Source: Thermosipho atlanticus DSM 15807
GTDB taxonomy: Bacteria; Thermotogota; Thermotogae; Thermotogales; Fervidobacteriaceae
Length of the DNA stretch: 64,000 nucleotides
Reading direction: 5' to 3'
NCBI RefSeq assembly: GCF_900129985.1
Contig: NZ_FQXN01000002.1
Location: 1-64,000, forward strand
This document shows positions 16,984 through 27,007 of the stretch, piece after piece. The notes beneath the pieces were generated by a model. That model ran no database searches. It worked only from the letters and a program-made list of their open reading frames with translations, and had not been told where the DNA came from. Every line of letters starts with the position of its first letter. Position 1 is the first letter of the stretch. The translations under genes and the position numbers were made by a program.

Positions 16984-18228
16984 ATGAGAATAAAATTTAG
17001 TAAAAAAAATTGGCTTTTATTCTTGCTTCCGACAGGATTTTTGTTTTTGTATTTAAGGAAGTATAATATTTTGATAGCTCAAAGTTTTACTTTGTTTCAT
17101 TTGTTTTCAATTTTTTATATTCCATTTTTTTTTGCTAAAGGTATAAAAATTACATCAGTCTCTAAAATTTTATTTATTTTCTATTTCTATAGTATTTTTA
17201 TAACTATAATAAATTCTTTGTTTGCCATTGTTTTTTCACCTAATTTGTATGATTTTGTACCAATTTTTAGACAGGTGTCGGGATTGACTGTAGGTTTAAG
17301 TGAATATTTCCTTTTAAGGTATATATTTTTAGATTTAGAAAAGGAGAGAGTAATTGATTTAATTATTTCGAGCTCATTAGTTATAATTATAGTTTTTGTG
17401 ATATTAGAAAGTTTTATGACAGGTAACTTTATAAGAATTCATGGTTCTTTTACTGAACCAAGTCACTTGGGTGTTTATTTAGTTTTCGTAATTTTACCAG
17501 CCATTCTTATTTCAAATTACAAAATTAAGAAAAAAGTTTTATTATTATTTATATTGGGTATTTTAATATTTTTGACTTTTAGTTTCACAACTTATTTTGC
17601 GCTTTTCATTTTTCTTATGTATTTTTCTTTCTTTCAATCTTTTAGAAAAAGTATCAAATCAATTTTGATTACAATAATTATTTTTTCGATTTTTATTGCA
17701 ATAATTAAATTTTATTTTAGTAGCTCTTATATTGTATACCAAGTAAATAGAACTATAGAAGCAGTTTTTATCAAAAAGGATATATACGTTGGTACTATTT
17801 CTTTTATTGATAGGTTTAGCTTTTTTTTGATTTTGAAAAATTTTCACTTTAATCTGAATACTATATTTGGATATGGTCTTGGAATGGAGTATTTAAACGT
17901 AGCGAAAATATTACCGCAAGAATCTCTAAGTAAAATTATTCAAGTTAAGTTATTTAAGAATTTTTTAACATCTTTTTGGAGTAAAATTATTATTTATGAT
18001 GGTTTGATTGGAATAGGGATGATTTTTTTTCTTATAAAAAAGTTACTAATAAATTTGAAAAGAAGTGAAAATATTATGACATTAAAAAATAAAAAGATAA
18101 TTAAATCAGTTATTTTAGGAATATTTACGTATGCTTTTATTTCTTTAGGACCTTTTCAAACAACTGCGATATGGTTTTGGATTGCTTATATAGATGCCAA
18201 TTTAATTGCAAGTAAACTTAGAAATTAG
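16984..18228 (+). CDS. O-antigen/exopolysaccharide polymerase-like membrane protein (Wzy)
   Basis: A 414-residue protein with about ten to twelve membrane segments and a long loop between residues 235 and 330. Wzy proteins have little sequence conservation. The call rests on topology, the loop motif RIHGSFTEPSHLGVYLVF (common in O-antigen ligase/polymerase-type proteins) and position between glycosyltransferases. GGGAGG site before the ATG. Confidence 0.7.
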   Translation: MRIKFSKKNWLLFLLPTGFLFLYLRKYNILIAQSFTLFHLFSIFYIPFFFAKGIKITSVSKILFIFYFYSIFITIINSLFAIVFSPNLYDFVPIFRQVSGLTVGLSEYFLLRYIFLDLEKERVIDLIISSSLVIIIVFVILESFMTGNFIRIHGSFTEPSHLGVYLVFVILPAILISNYKIKKKVLLLFILGILIFLTFSFTTYFALFIFLMYFSFFQSFRKSIKSILITIIIFSIFIAIIKFYFSSSYIVYQVNRTIEAVFIKKDIYVGTISFIDRFSFFLILKNFHFNLNTIFGYGLGMEYLNVAKILPQESLSKIIQVKLFKNFLTSFWSKIIIYDGLIGIGMIFFLIKKLLINLKRSENIMTLKNKKIIKSVILGIFTYAFISLGPFQTTAIWFWIAYIDANLIASKLRN

Positions 18229-18721
18229 TATGGAAAATTTATAGGGGAGATGTTTTTGAAATGTGTTGCATATCGTTTGTAAAAAATTCAATTAATTTAA
18301 TTAGCAAAAAAGTCAAATTGTTTTTTAATAAAACCAAAATAACCGTGGTAGGTTATTTTGGTTATGATAATATTGGTGATGAATTTATTTTGCATTCTCT
18401 CATTCAGAAACATCGTAACGAAAAAATTTTCTTTGTTTTAAGCAATAATCCACATCAAACATCAAAGATTCACAAAGTTGCTTCTTTTAGTAAAAAAATT
18501 TTTTTGCTTTTTTTGAATCTTTTATTATCAGATAAACTTATTATAGAGTGAAATAGAATACTCTTTAAGAAAATTGTTAAAAAGCCGATTATGTATCTGT
18601 AAGAGATTTTTAATCTTTTAACATGATACAAAGGTATTTACCAGAATTTTCAACGAAAATAGTTATAGAAAAAGATTATGTAATAGATTGGATGGCAGTG
18701 TAAAATAAAAGCTATAAAAAC

Positions 18722-19518
18722 AAAAAAGGTCCTGTATCCTAAAATAGATAAGTGAGAAAACTTATTACAAAGGAGGGATACAGGGCCATGGAAATCAAAG
18801 ATATTATACTACAATTTCTTACAGAAAATGAAGAGGGAATAAGAAATCTTTTCACCTGGTTTTTGAACACAGTAATGGAATATGAAGCATATTTGCAAGC
18901 AGGGGCAGAACATTACGAAAGAACGAGGAATAGAAGAGCGCATCGCAATGGTTATAGGAAAAGAAGCTTGAACACAAGATTAGGAAAATTACAATTAAGA
19001 AAACCACAATTTAGAGAATTTTCTTTTGAAATGAAAGTATTTGAAAGATATTCAAGAGTAGAAAAGGCGTTAAAGAATGCAGTTGTTGAATCATATCTTC
19101 AAGGAGTATAGACTTGAAAGATAAGAGAAATAATTTCAACACTTGGAGTAGAAGAACTTTCAAGGCAAACAGTTTCTAATATAGCCAAAGAAGTAAATGA
19201 ATTTCTTAACGAAGAACTTGAAAGAAAAGGGCTACAAAAAGCAGTAAAGGTGTGTGAAAGATTTATATTTGACTTGTTTAATTATCAAAAATATCCAAAA
19301 AGATATTGGAGAAGAATAAAAACAACAAATATGTTAGAAAGAATAAACAAAGAACTAAAAAGACAAACTAAAGTAGTAGGAGCTTTTCCAAATGAAGGAT
19401 CACTTTTAAGATTAACTGTAACAATTTTGCTTAATATTAACGAAGAATGGTTACTTTAAAGGAGATAGTTAGATATGGATTATTAATCTGTTTTAGGGTA
19501 CAGGGGTATTTTTACAGC
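18722..19518 (+). mobile_element. Internally deleted IS256-family element
   Basis: About 0.8 kb with matching ends: left GTCCTGTATCCTAAAATAGA and right, read inverted, CCCTGTACCCTAAAACAGA. It carries only the first and last parts of an IS256/mutator transposase, so it cannot move on its own, although a full-length relative could mobilise it. No clear 8-9 bp target duplication could be recognised in the flanks. Confidence 0.78.
18788..19459 (+). pseudogene. IS256-family (mutator) transposase remnant
   Basis: Starts at ATG 18788 after AAAGGAGG and reads MEIKDIILQFLTENEEGIRN with the family motif ERTRNRRAHRNGYRKRSL. Codons TAG (19109) and TGA (19115) interrupt the ESYLQGV(ST)RKI region; the same frame then continues through LSRQTVSNIAKEVNEFL. 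About 190 residues with the DDE catalytic centre are missing, and the frame resumes with YWRRIKTTNMLERINKELKR, the conserved C-terminus. It ends INEEWLL at 19459. Confidence 0.85.
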
Positions 19519-20056
19519 ATTTTCTTGACAGAACCTATTGGATAGAGTCTAAAAACTTTGAGTTTTCAATCCAAAAACAAAAAGAGTTGGTATAGTATTG
19601 ATGAAAACTACAAATTTCAATTATTCGAAACTTAAAACATTAATTAATTCTTATGTAGAATTGGGGTATGAGATAGAGTATTACATATTTTTCGAAAAAG
19701 AGTGGGACTTGGAATTTATCAAAAAATTTATAAATTCTCTTTCCGGAAACGGAGATGTAATTCATTTTAATTTAAAAAACAATCTTTTGAGGATATTGTA
19801 AAATATCTTTGGAAAAATGAAGTTTTCACATTTATGCGATTACGCCCTCTTATAATTTCTTATTATGGAGGAGTACATTGTATAGCAGTAGCACACAATA
19901 GTAAAATAGAAGCTTTTGCAAAAGAAAATAATATTGAATTTTTAATATAAAAAATTCTTTTTCAGTGTTTCGTGAAATTATCACAGAGTAAGTTGTAAAT
20001 AATTAAAGGATAACAATATTCAATTTTATGCTAAAGATTCATTTGGAGGTGAAAAA

Positions 20057-20917
20057 ATGAAAGGCATAATCCTTGCAGGAGGTTCAGGAACAAGACTATA
20101 TCCAATGACGAAGGTTGTTTCAAAACAACTTGTTCCTATATATGACAAACCAATGATTTATTATCCCTTGTCTGTTTTAATGCTTGCAGGTATAAGAGAA
20201 ATACTCATTATCTCAAATCCAGAATATATTGATTTGTACAAAAAGCTTTTGGGAGATGGTTCACAATTAAGCTTAAAATTTTCATATAAAGTACAAGAAA
20301 AACCACGTGGACTTGCAGATGCATTCATTGTAGGAGAAGATTTTATCGCTGGTGATAAAGTTTGCCTTATCCTTGGAGATAATATTTTCTATGGACAGGG
20401 ATTTTCAAAAATACTTAGAGACGCAGCTTCATTAAAAGAAGGGGCAGTTATATTTGGATATTATGTAAAAGATCCACGAGCATATGGTGTAGTAGAATTT
20501 GATGAAAATGGAAATGTAATATCATTAGAAGAAAAGCCAAAATATCCAAAATCAAATTATGCTGTTCCTGGATTATATTTTTACGACGAACAGGTAGTAG
20601 AACTTGCAAAAAATCTAAAGCCTTCTGCAAGAGGAGAACTTGAAATAACAGATTTAAATAAAGAATACCTAAAAATTGGAAAGTTGAAAGTAAAACTTTT
20701 TGGTAGAGGCTTTGCATGGCTTGATACGGGAACACCAGAAGGACTCTTAGAAGCAAGTAACTTTATTGCAGCAATACAAAGAAGACAAGGATTTTATATT
20801 GCAGCAATAGAAGAAATAGCATACAGACTTGGTTATATAACAAAAGAACAATTACTTAATCTTGCAAAACCTATGGAAAAAACAGAATATGGTAGGTATT
20901 TATTAGAAGTTGAATGA
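20057..20917 (+). CDS. rmlA: Glucose-1-phosphate thymidylyltransferase
   Basis: Makes dTDP-glucose, the first step to dTDP-L-rhamnose. Motifs [53 protein letters not shown] and [18 protein letters not shown] are all family hallmarks; 286 residues is standard. GGAGGTG site before the ATG. It is the first gene of the rml group, which here is ordered A, glycosyltransferase, C, D, B. Confidence 0.97.
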   Translation: MKGIILAGGSGTRLYPMTKVVSKQLVPIYDKPMIYYPLSVLMLAGIREILIISNPEYIDLYKKLLGDGSQLSLKFSYKVQEKPRGLADAFIVGEDFIAGDKVCLILGDNIFYGQGFSKILRDAASLKEGAVIFGYYVKDPRAYGVVEFDENGNVISLEEKPKYPKSNYAVPGLYFYDEQVVELAKNLKPSARGELEITDLNKEYLKIGKLKVKLFGRGFAWLDTGTPEGLLEASNFIAAIQRRQGFYIAAIEEIAYRLGYITKEQLLNLAKPMEKTEYGRYLLEVE

Positions 20918-20986
20918 TATTTATAGTATGTGAGAAAGTTGTGAGAAAAATTTATATAGCAATTTTTAAAATTATGGGGTGAAATT

Positions 20987-21727
20987 ATGATCAAATTAAT
21001 AAGTATTATATGTGTATACAATGATGAAAAAATTTTAAATGAATTTTTACTTTCATCATTAAAAATGCAAAAAGGAATTGATTATGAATTAATACTTTTA
21101 AATAACAAAAATAACAGATATGAATCAGCTGCAGTAGCTTTAAATGAGGGTGCAAGTAAAGCTAAAGGCGAGGTTTTAGTTTTTGTTCATCAAGATATTA
21201 GATTTCTTTCTTCAAGTACACTAAATGATATAAAAAACTATGTTGAAAAAATGGGAAAAGGGATATATGGAGTTGCTGGAGTAAAAGATAAAGGAACAAT
21301 TACAAATATAAAGCATGGAGATGATTTAAAACCAGCGGGAAGATATTCTATTGATTTTCCTGTTCGTGTAAAAACACTTGATGAATGTGTTATTATAGTT
21401 GATAGAGAAACTTTTAACAAATTGAAATTTAATATTGACTTAATAGGTGGATATCATTTATATGCGGTAGAAATGTGTCTTAGGGCTTCAAAACAAAATA
21501 TTCCTATCTGGGTACTTCCTATTGAGAGTATACATCATAAATCACAAGGAAAATTAGATAAATCATATTTTTATACTCTTAGTAAAATTGTTAAACAATA
21601 TAAGAATGTCAAAAAGATTCCTACTACGATGGGAATATGGTATACGAATAAATTCCTTTTTAGGTATCAGTTATTAAAGAAAAATTTTGGAATTATTAAA
21701 CGATGTTTTTTAGATATTATTAATTAA
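20987..21727 (+). CDS. Glycosyltransferase family 2, StrF-like
   Basis: A 246-residue protein starting LISIICVYNDEKILNEFL and containing LILLNNKNNRYESAAVALNE, VFVHQDIRF in place of a classical DxD, and DFPVRVKTLDECVIIVDR. This fits the StrF-like (Glyco_tranf_2_5) glycosyltransferases found in polysaccharide loci. It lies between rmlA and rmlC and may use dTDP-rhamnose; that is inference from position. Confidence 0.8.
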   Translation: MIKLISIICVYNDEKILNEFLLSSLKMQKGIDYELILLNNKNNRYESAAVALNEGASKAKGEVLVFVHQDIRFLSSSTLNDIKNYVEKMGKGIYGVAGVKDKGTITNIKHGDDLKPAGRYSIDFPVRVKTLDECVIIVDRETFNKLKFNIDLIGGYHLYAVEMCLRASKQNIPIWVLPIESIHHKSQGKLDKSYFYTLSKIVKQYKNVKKIPTTMGIWYTNKFLFRYQLLKKNFGIIKRCFLDIIN

Positions 21728-21816
21728 TAATAAGAAAAAGTAATGAATCAAGGGTAAAATGTTACTTTTTTTTGGAAATGTTGTTAGATTCAATTTTAAT
21801 TAAGGAGGAAGTGTTT

Positions 21817-22386
21817 ATGTCAAAATTTAAAAAAGTATCAACTCCTATAGAAGGATTGTATATTATAGAACCGACAGTTTTTGGGGACAACCGTGGATTT
21901 TTTATGGAAAGCTGGAATAAAAAAGAATTTTCTGAAATAGGACTTGATATAGACTTTGTTCAAGATAATCATTCAAGGTCAAAAAAAGGGGTATTAAGAG
22001 GATTACATTTCCAAGTAAAATATCCACAAGGAAAACTTGTTCGTGTAGTAAAAGGTATAGTATTTGATGTAGCAGTGGACCTTAGAAAAAATTCACCAAC
22101 ATTTGGAAAATGGTATGGTGTAATATTATCTGAAGAAAACAAGAAAATGTTTTATATTCCAGAAGGTTTTGCACATGGTTTTCTTGTTTTAAGTGATGAG
22201 GCTGATTTTCTTTACAAAACAACAGAATATTACTATCCTGAATATGATGCTGGAGTAATATGGAATGATCCTGATATAAACATAAAATGGCCATTTGAAG
22301 AATATGGTATAAAAGAGCCAATATTATCGGAAAAAGATAAAAAACTACCACAATTAAAAGAAATAGTAAAAAAACTTGAATGGTAA
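21817..22386 (+). CDS. rmlC: dTDP-4-dehydrorhamnose 3,5-epimerase
   Basis: A cupin-fold epimerase of the rhamnose pathway. Motifs: IEPTVFGDNRGFFMESW, QDNHSRSKKGVLRGLHFQ (catalytic His), KLVRVVKGIVFDVAVDLR and YIPEGFAHGFLVLSD. ATG at 21817 follows AAGGAGGAAG; the in-frame ATG at 21772 is far from any ribosome binding site and adds 15 non-conserved residues. 189 residues, as usual. Confidence 0.96.
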   Translation: MSKFKKVSTPIEGLYIIEPTVFGDNRGFFMESWNKKEFSEIGLDIDFVQDNHSRSKKGVLRGLHFQVKYPQGKLVRVVKGIVFDVAVDLRKNSPTFGKWYGVILSEENKKMFYIPEGFAHGFLVLSDEADFLYKTTEYYYPEYDAGVIWNDPDINIKWPFEEYGIKEPILSEKDKKLPQLKEIVKKLEW

Positions 22387-22403
22387 AAAAATTGGGTGAT
22401 AAA

Positions 22404-23264
22404 ATGAAGATTCTTATAACAGGTGCTGCTGGGCAGCTTGGGCAGGATTTACAAAAATTATTTGAAAAAGAGAAAATAGAATATATTGCAACTGATTTTA
22501 TAGAAGGTTATACAAAGCTTGATATAACTAACTTAAAAGATGTACGAGAACTTGTAAAACAAACAAAACCAGATGTTATAATAAATTGTGCAGCATATAA
22601 TGCGGTAGATAAAGCAGAAAAAGAATGGAAAATAGCATACAATGTAAATGGACTTTCTGTACGAAATTTAGCAATAGCTGCATATGAAATAAATGCATTT
22701 CTTGTTCATTATTCAACAGATTATGTGTTTGATGGACAAAAAGGTTCTCCATATACCATTTATGACACACCAAATCCGTTATCAAAATATGGGGAAAGTA
22801 AATATCTTGGTGAAAAATTACTTTCGCAATTTTTCGACGATTACGCACTTATTAGAACAAGTTGGGTTTTTGGGAAAGGAAATATTAATTTTGCTAAAAA
22901 AGTAATCGAATGGTCAAAGAAAAAAGATGAATTACGGTTGGTTACAGATGAAATATCTGCTCCAACATATACAGTTGACCTTGCAAGGGTAACATTGGAA
23001 ATTGTTAAAGAAAGGGTACGAGGATTGTATCATATTTCAAACGAAGGGATATGTTCAAGATATGAATATGCAAAATACATTCTTGAAAAGATTGGATGGA
23101 AAGGTGTAATAAAAGAAGAAAAACAGGAAGATTTCAATCTTCCTGCAAAAAGGCCTAAGTTTTCAAAACTTGATAATTTTGGTTTAAAAGAGACGTTGGA
23201 CATTGAAATGCCACATTGGAAAAATGCTGTGGATAGATTTTTGAAAGAATTGTTTGGTGAATGA
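22404..23264 (+). CDS. rmlD: dTDP-4-dehydrorhamnose reductase
   Basis: The final step to dTDP-L-rhamnose. Short-chain reductase with ILITGAAGQLGQDLQKLF at the N-terminus, NCAAYNAVDKAE, STDYVFDGQKGSPY and the catalytic Y-x3-K in YGESKYLGE. I chose the ATG at 22404 so that the Rossmann strand begins the protein; the upstream TTG at 22380 overlaps the rmlC end. 286 residues. Confidence 0.95.
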   Translation: MKILITGAAGQLGQDLQKLFEKEKIEYIATDFIEGYTKLDITNLKDVRELVKQTKPDVIINCAAYNAVDKAEKEWKIAYNVNGLSVRNLAIAAYEINAFLVHYSTDYVFDGQKGSPYTIYDTPNPLSKYGESKYLGEKLLSQFFDDYALIRTSWVFGKGNINFAKKVIEWSKKKDELRLVTDEISAPTYTVDLARVTLEIVKERVRGLYHISNEGICSRYEYAKYILEKIGWKGVIKEEKQEDFNLPAKRPKFSKLDNFGLKETLDIEMPHWKNAVDRFLKELFGE

Positions 23265-23337
23265 ATGATGGTAAGTAACACATAGCCAAAAAATTCATCT
23301 ATAAACTATATGCCGTTAGCCAAAAGGAGGTTTTGTT

Positions 23338-24435
23338 ATGACACTATTAATCACAGGCTGTGCAGGCTTCATAGGGAGCAATTTTGTATATTACTATCTT
23401 GGCAAATACAAAGGTAGAAAAATAATAGGCTTGGATAAGCTAACATATGCAGGAAACCTTGAAAACCTTGAAAATCTTACAAAAGAGCAAAAGAAAAGAT
23501 TTAAATTTATAAAAGGTGACATATGTAACAGAGAACTTGTAGAATATATATTTGAAGAATATGATATAGATGGGGTAATAAACTTTGCAGCAGAATCACA
23601 TGTAGATAGGTCAATATATGAGCCACAAGTATTCTTAAAGACAAATGTACTTGGGACGCAAACACTACTTGATGTAGCAAAAAAATATTGGTATGATGGG
23701 AAAAGTTGGAAAAGTGGGAAAAAATTCTTACAAATATCCACAGACGAAGTATATGGGTCACTTGGACCAACGGGGTATTTTACAGAAAAAACGCCACTTG
23801 ATCCACACAGCCCATATTCAGCAAGCAAAGCATCTGCAGACCTTATAGTAAAAGCATACCATGACACATATAAAATGCCAATAAACATAACAAGATGTTC
23901 AAACAACTATGGACCATACCAATTTCCAGAAAAATTAATACCTTTAATGATATGGAACGCGCTAAATCACAAAGAATTACCAATATACGGAGATGGCAGG
24001 CAAATAAGAGACTGGTTATACGTAGAAGACCATTGTAGGGCAATAGACATAGTATATGAAAAAGGAAAAATAGGAGAAGTATACAACATAGGAGGACATA
24101 ACGAAAAAGAAAACATAGAAATAGTAAAAAAGATAATAGAGATACTAAGGGAAAAGACAAAAGATGAAAAGATAAGTGAAAGCCTTATAAAACATGTAAA
24201 AGATAGACCGGGGCATGATAGAAGATATGGAATAGACCCAAGTAAAATAAAAAAAGAACTTGGCTGGGAACCAGAAATAATGTTTGAAGAAGGGATAGAA
24301 AAAACAATAGAATGGTATTTAAATAATCTTGAATGGGTAAAAAGGGTAATATCTGGAGAGTATATGGAGTTTTACGAGAAACATTATGGGAAGAGCAATA
24401 AAACTGTTGTCTTTAAAAGAAGTTATAAAAAATAA
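23338..24435 (+). CDS. rmlB: dTDP-glucose 4,6-dehydratase
   Basis: Second step of dTDP-rhamnose synthesis. Extended short-chain dehydrogenase: LLITGCAGFIGSNFVYYYL, NFAAESHVDRSIYEP, STDEVYGSLG with catalytic D-E, Y-x3-K in YSASKASADLIV, and RCSNNYGPYQFPEKLIPLMI. 365 residues is slightly longer than average. AAGGAGG site before the ATG. It completes the rml set. Confidence 0.97.
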   Translation: MTLLITGCAGFIGSNFVYYYLGKYKGRKIIGLDKLTYAGNLENLENLTKEQKKRFKFIKGDICNRELVEYIFEEYDIDGVINFAAESHVDRSIYEPQVFLKTNVLGTQTLLDVAKKYWYDGKSWKSGKKFLQISTDEVYGSLGPTGYFTEKTPLDPHSPYSASKASADLIVKAYHDTYKMPINITRCSNNYGPYQFPEKLIPLMIWNALNHKELPIYGDGRQIRDWLYVEDHCRAIDIVYEKGKIGEVYNIGGHNEKENIEIVKKIIEILREKTKDEKISESLIKHVKDRPGHDRRYGIDPSKIKKELGWEPEIMFEEGIEKTIEWYLNNLEWVKRVISGEYMEFYEKHYGKSNKTVVFKRSYKK

Positions 24436-24460
24436 AGATATACATTAGGAGGTGTGAGAA

Positions 24461-25864
24461 ATAAATATTGCACATTATTTTTTGGGGTTTCCTCCAGTGC
24501 ATTATGGAGGACTTATGGTTTATGCCACTGATTTATCGAAAGAACAATTAAAAATGGGGCATAACGTTATAATGTTAATGCCAGGTATTTATAATGGAAA
24601 AGGGAAAAGTAAAATAAAATTTTTTAAAGTTCAAGAAAAACTGCCTGTGTATCAGATAATAAATTCGCATCCTGTAAACCTTTCAGGAATAGGTAATCCA
24701 AGTGATTTTATCAAAGAAAAAAAAGAAAATAACTATAGAGATTTTTTAAAGAAGAATAATATTGAAATACTACATGTTCATTCTTTAATGGGTTTTCCAA
24801 AAGAACTATTAGATGAAGCAAAAAATCTGGGAATAAAAACAATATTTAGTGCTCATGATTATTTTGGGCTTTGTCCTAAGTATAGATTGTTTAAATATGA
24901 TGGTACTTTATGTAATGATTTTAATGAGGGAAAATCGTGTGTTTTGTGTAATTATGAAGCTTCAAATAGAGCTATAAAGTCAAGAAATTTATTAATAGTA
25001 TTTCCATTAGGTTATAGAATACTTAGAAAAACATATCAATTGTTTAAGAGATCAAGTCGACAAAGCAAAAAAGAATATGCTGAGAAAAAATATTATCAAA
25101 AATTAGTGTTTAATAAAAATAAAGCAATAAAATTTGTGGAATTTAGAAGATATTATATTAAAATTCTGGAAAGTTTTGATTTTATAATCTTCAATAGTAG
25201 TGTAACAAAAAATGAGTTTTCTAAATATATCAATCTAAATAAATTAACATATAAAATTTTGCCTGTAACACATTCAAGTATAAAAGACAATAGAAATGTT
25301 ATAAATTACAAACCTTTAATTAATGGGAAAGTTAATTTTCTTTTTATGGGAGGTTTGGTTAAGGGAAAAGGTTTTTATGATTTGGTAAATATTTTGAATG
25401 AAATAAAGAAAACTCATACAAATTGGCAAATAAATATCTATGGTAATTATTCTGGGATAAATTTAGATAATTTTGATAATAATTTTTTCAAGTTTTATGG
25501 TAAATATAGTTATAAAGATTTAATTTATATATTTTCAAATTCAAGTATTCTAATAATTCCAAGTAAATGGAAAGAAACTTTTGGTTTAATTGGGTTAGAG
25601 GCTTTTTCTTACGGGATTCCAGTTATATCTTCTGAGAATGTTGGGTTTAGTGATTTGGTGGAGGATGGTAAAACAGGGTTTATTTATAAAGAAGATAGTG
25701 AAAATGAACATTTGAAAAAAATTATAATAGCTATTTTAGAAAATCCATATTTGTTGCAAGAAATGAATAAAGAAATTAAAAGAATTGGTTTTAAATATAC
25801 TTTAAAGCATCATGTAAATGAAATTATAGTTTGTTATAAAAATTTATTGGAGGAAAAATTATGA
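24461..25864 (+). CDS. Glycosyltransferase, GT4 family
   Basis: A GT-B enzyme with an N-terminal acceptor domain (HYFLGFPPVHYGGLMVYATD), IFSAHDYFGLCPKYRLF with a cysteine-rich stretch near residue 140 (C-x4-C-x2-C), and a donor domain with NFLFMGGLVKGKGFYDL and SKWKETFGLIGLEAFSYGIP. The first TTG is at 24482, but the conserved first strand is encoded from 24461, where an ATA codon lies six bases after AGGAGGTG; a real AUA start or an indel behind GTG 24455 are both possible. The stop overlaps the next ATG by four bases. Confidence 0.87.
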   Translation: MNIAHYFLGFPPVHYGGLMVYATDLSKEQLKMGHNVIMLMPGIYNGKGKSKIKFFKVQEKLPVYQIINSHPVNLSGIGNPSDFIKEKKENNYRDFLKKNNIEILHVHSLMGFPKELLDEAKNLGIKTIFSAHDYFGLCPKYRLFKYDGTLCNDFNEGKSCVLCNYEASNRAIKSRNLLIVFPLGYRILRKTYQLFKRSSRQSKKEYAEKKYYQKLVFNKNKAIKFVEFRRYYIKILESFDFIIFNSSVTKNEFSKYINLNKLTYKILPVTHSSIKDNRNVINYKPLINGKVNFLFMGGLVKGKGFYDLVNILNEIKKTHTNWQINIYGNYSGINLDNFDNNFFKFYGKYSYKDLIYIFSNSSILIIPSKWKETFGLIGLEAFSYGIPVISSENVGFSDLVEDGKTGFIYKEDSENEHLKKIIIAILENPYLLQEMNKEIKRIGFKYTLKHHVNEIIVCYKNLLEEKL

Positions 25865-27006
25865 AAATAGGTATATTAACATTTAATTGGGCCATCAATT
25901 ATGGAGCTGTGTTACAGATGTATGCGGAATATAAATATTTAAGTAAAGACAATGAGGTTTATGTTATAAACTATGTTCCAGATTATTTTGATAATATGTA
26001 TAATAAAAAGATTTTTAATACACAAATTCGTTTTAGGACGGCGATTAAAAGATTAATGGAGAAATTTATAAAATTCGAACAATATAAAAAGTTTGAGAAG
26101 TTTATCCATGAAAACTTAATTTTAACAGAAAAAGCAAAAGATAGAGATGAGTTATCTAAGATAATAAATAAATTTGATTTAGTTATTGTAGGTAGTGACC
26201 AAGTTTGGAATTATGATATAACAAAAGATTATATTAAAGATTATCTTTTATACAATTTTAGATGTAATAAAATGAGTTATGCTGCAAGTCTTGGTAAGGA
26301 CGAAGTAAAAAAAGAGTTATTGGATTTATTTTGTAAGTCTTTATCGGATTTTGATTTTGTTTCATTAAGGGAAAAATCTTCGATAGATTATGTAAGTAAA
26401 ATCTGTAAGGGAAAAAAGTATAATTTATGTATAGATCCAGTTTTTCTTATAAGTTCAAATGAATGGAAAAAAATATCTGAAAATAGTAATTATAATATTC
26501 CAAGAAAAGGTTATGTTCTAGTATATATGTTAGAACATAATTCTAATTTATTAAAAACAGCAAGATATTTATCTAAAAAATATAATATTCCTGTTTTAAG
26601 TATTGAAATACCTTTTATAAGGTTTTTTGGTAAGAACTTTGGAATAAAAAAATTACATGATGTTGGCCCTATAGATTTTATTAAATTATTTTTACACGCA
26701 AAATGTATTTTAACAAATTCATTTCATGGTACAGCTTTTTCGTTAATCTTTCATAAACCGTTTGTGTCCTTTGCTCATTCTAAAGTGAATTCAAGGATGG
26801 AAAGTTTATTATATTTATATCAATTAAAGAATGTTCAGATAAAAAATACTTTGAATAATTTTGAAATTGTTGAAAAAATTTTGAAAAAAACTCAGATGGC
26901 TTATCACAATCTGGAAAATAAAGAAATTAGCAGAGTAATAGAAAATTCAAAACAATATTTAACTAAAGCATTGGAAAAAATAAAGTTAAAAATCAAAGAG
27001 GTGTAA
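25861..27006 (+). CDS. Polysaccharide pyruvyl transferase family protein
   Basis: Family signature at the N-terminus (GILTFNWAINYGAVLQMYAE), then FDLVIVGSDQVWNYD near residue 105 and the C-terminal CILTNSFHGTAFSLIFHKPF. These enzymes add pyruvate to sugars from phosphoenolpyruvate. 381 residues. It overlaps the glycosyltransferase before it and is two bases from the iron-sulphur protein after it; this pairing with an FrhB-like protein is common in polysaccharide loci. Confidence 0.9.
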   Translation: MKIGILTFNWAINYGAVLQMYAEYKYLSKDNEVYVINYVPDYFDNMYNKKIFNTQIRFRTAIKRLMEKFIKFEQYKKFEKFIHENLILTEKAKDRDELSKIINKFDLVIVGSDQVWNYDITKDYIKDYLLYNFRCNKMSYAASLGKDEVKKELLDLFCKSLSDFDFVSLREKSSIDYVSKICKGKKYNLCIDPVFLISSNEWKKISENSNYNIPRKGYVLVYMLEHNSNLLKTARYLSKKYNIPVLSIEIPFIRFFGKNFGIKKLHDVGPIDFIKLFLHAKCILTNSFHGTAFSLIFHKPFVSFAHSKVNSRMESLLYLYQLKNVQIKNTLNNFEIVEKILKKTQMAYHNLENKEISRVIENSKQYLTKALEKIKLKIKEV

Positions 27007-27007
27007 T

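Larger units (their letters stand above)
18261..19950 (+). pseudogene. Polysaccharide pyruvyl transferase (CsaB-like), destroyed around an IS256 remnant
   Basis: The N-terminal part (18261-18551) has TVVGYFGYDNIGDEFILHSL, the CsaB-type start. Fragments continue in degraded form up to about 18700 (DYVSVRDF, stop, YLPEFSTKIVIEKDYVIDW). After the IS remnant the frame resumes at 19598 and, after a one-T contraction at TTTTG near 19790, ends with FMRLRPLIISYYGGVHCIAVA...KIEAFAKENNIEFLI and TAA at 19950, matching the family C-terminus. It once added pyruvate ketal to a sugar. The intact gene at 25861 is a distinct family member. Confidence 0.78.

Noticed and set aside
23394-23906. 170-codon minus-strand frame
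   Set aside because: Antisense shadow of rmlB, whose motifs are unambiguous.
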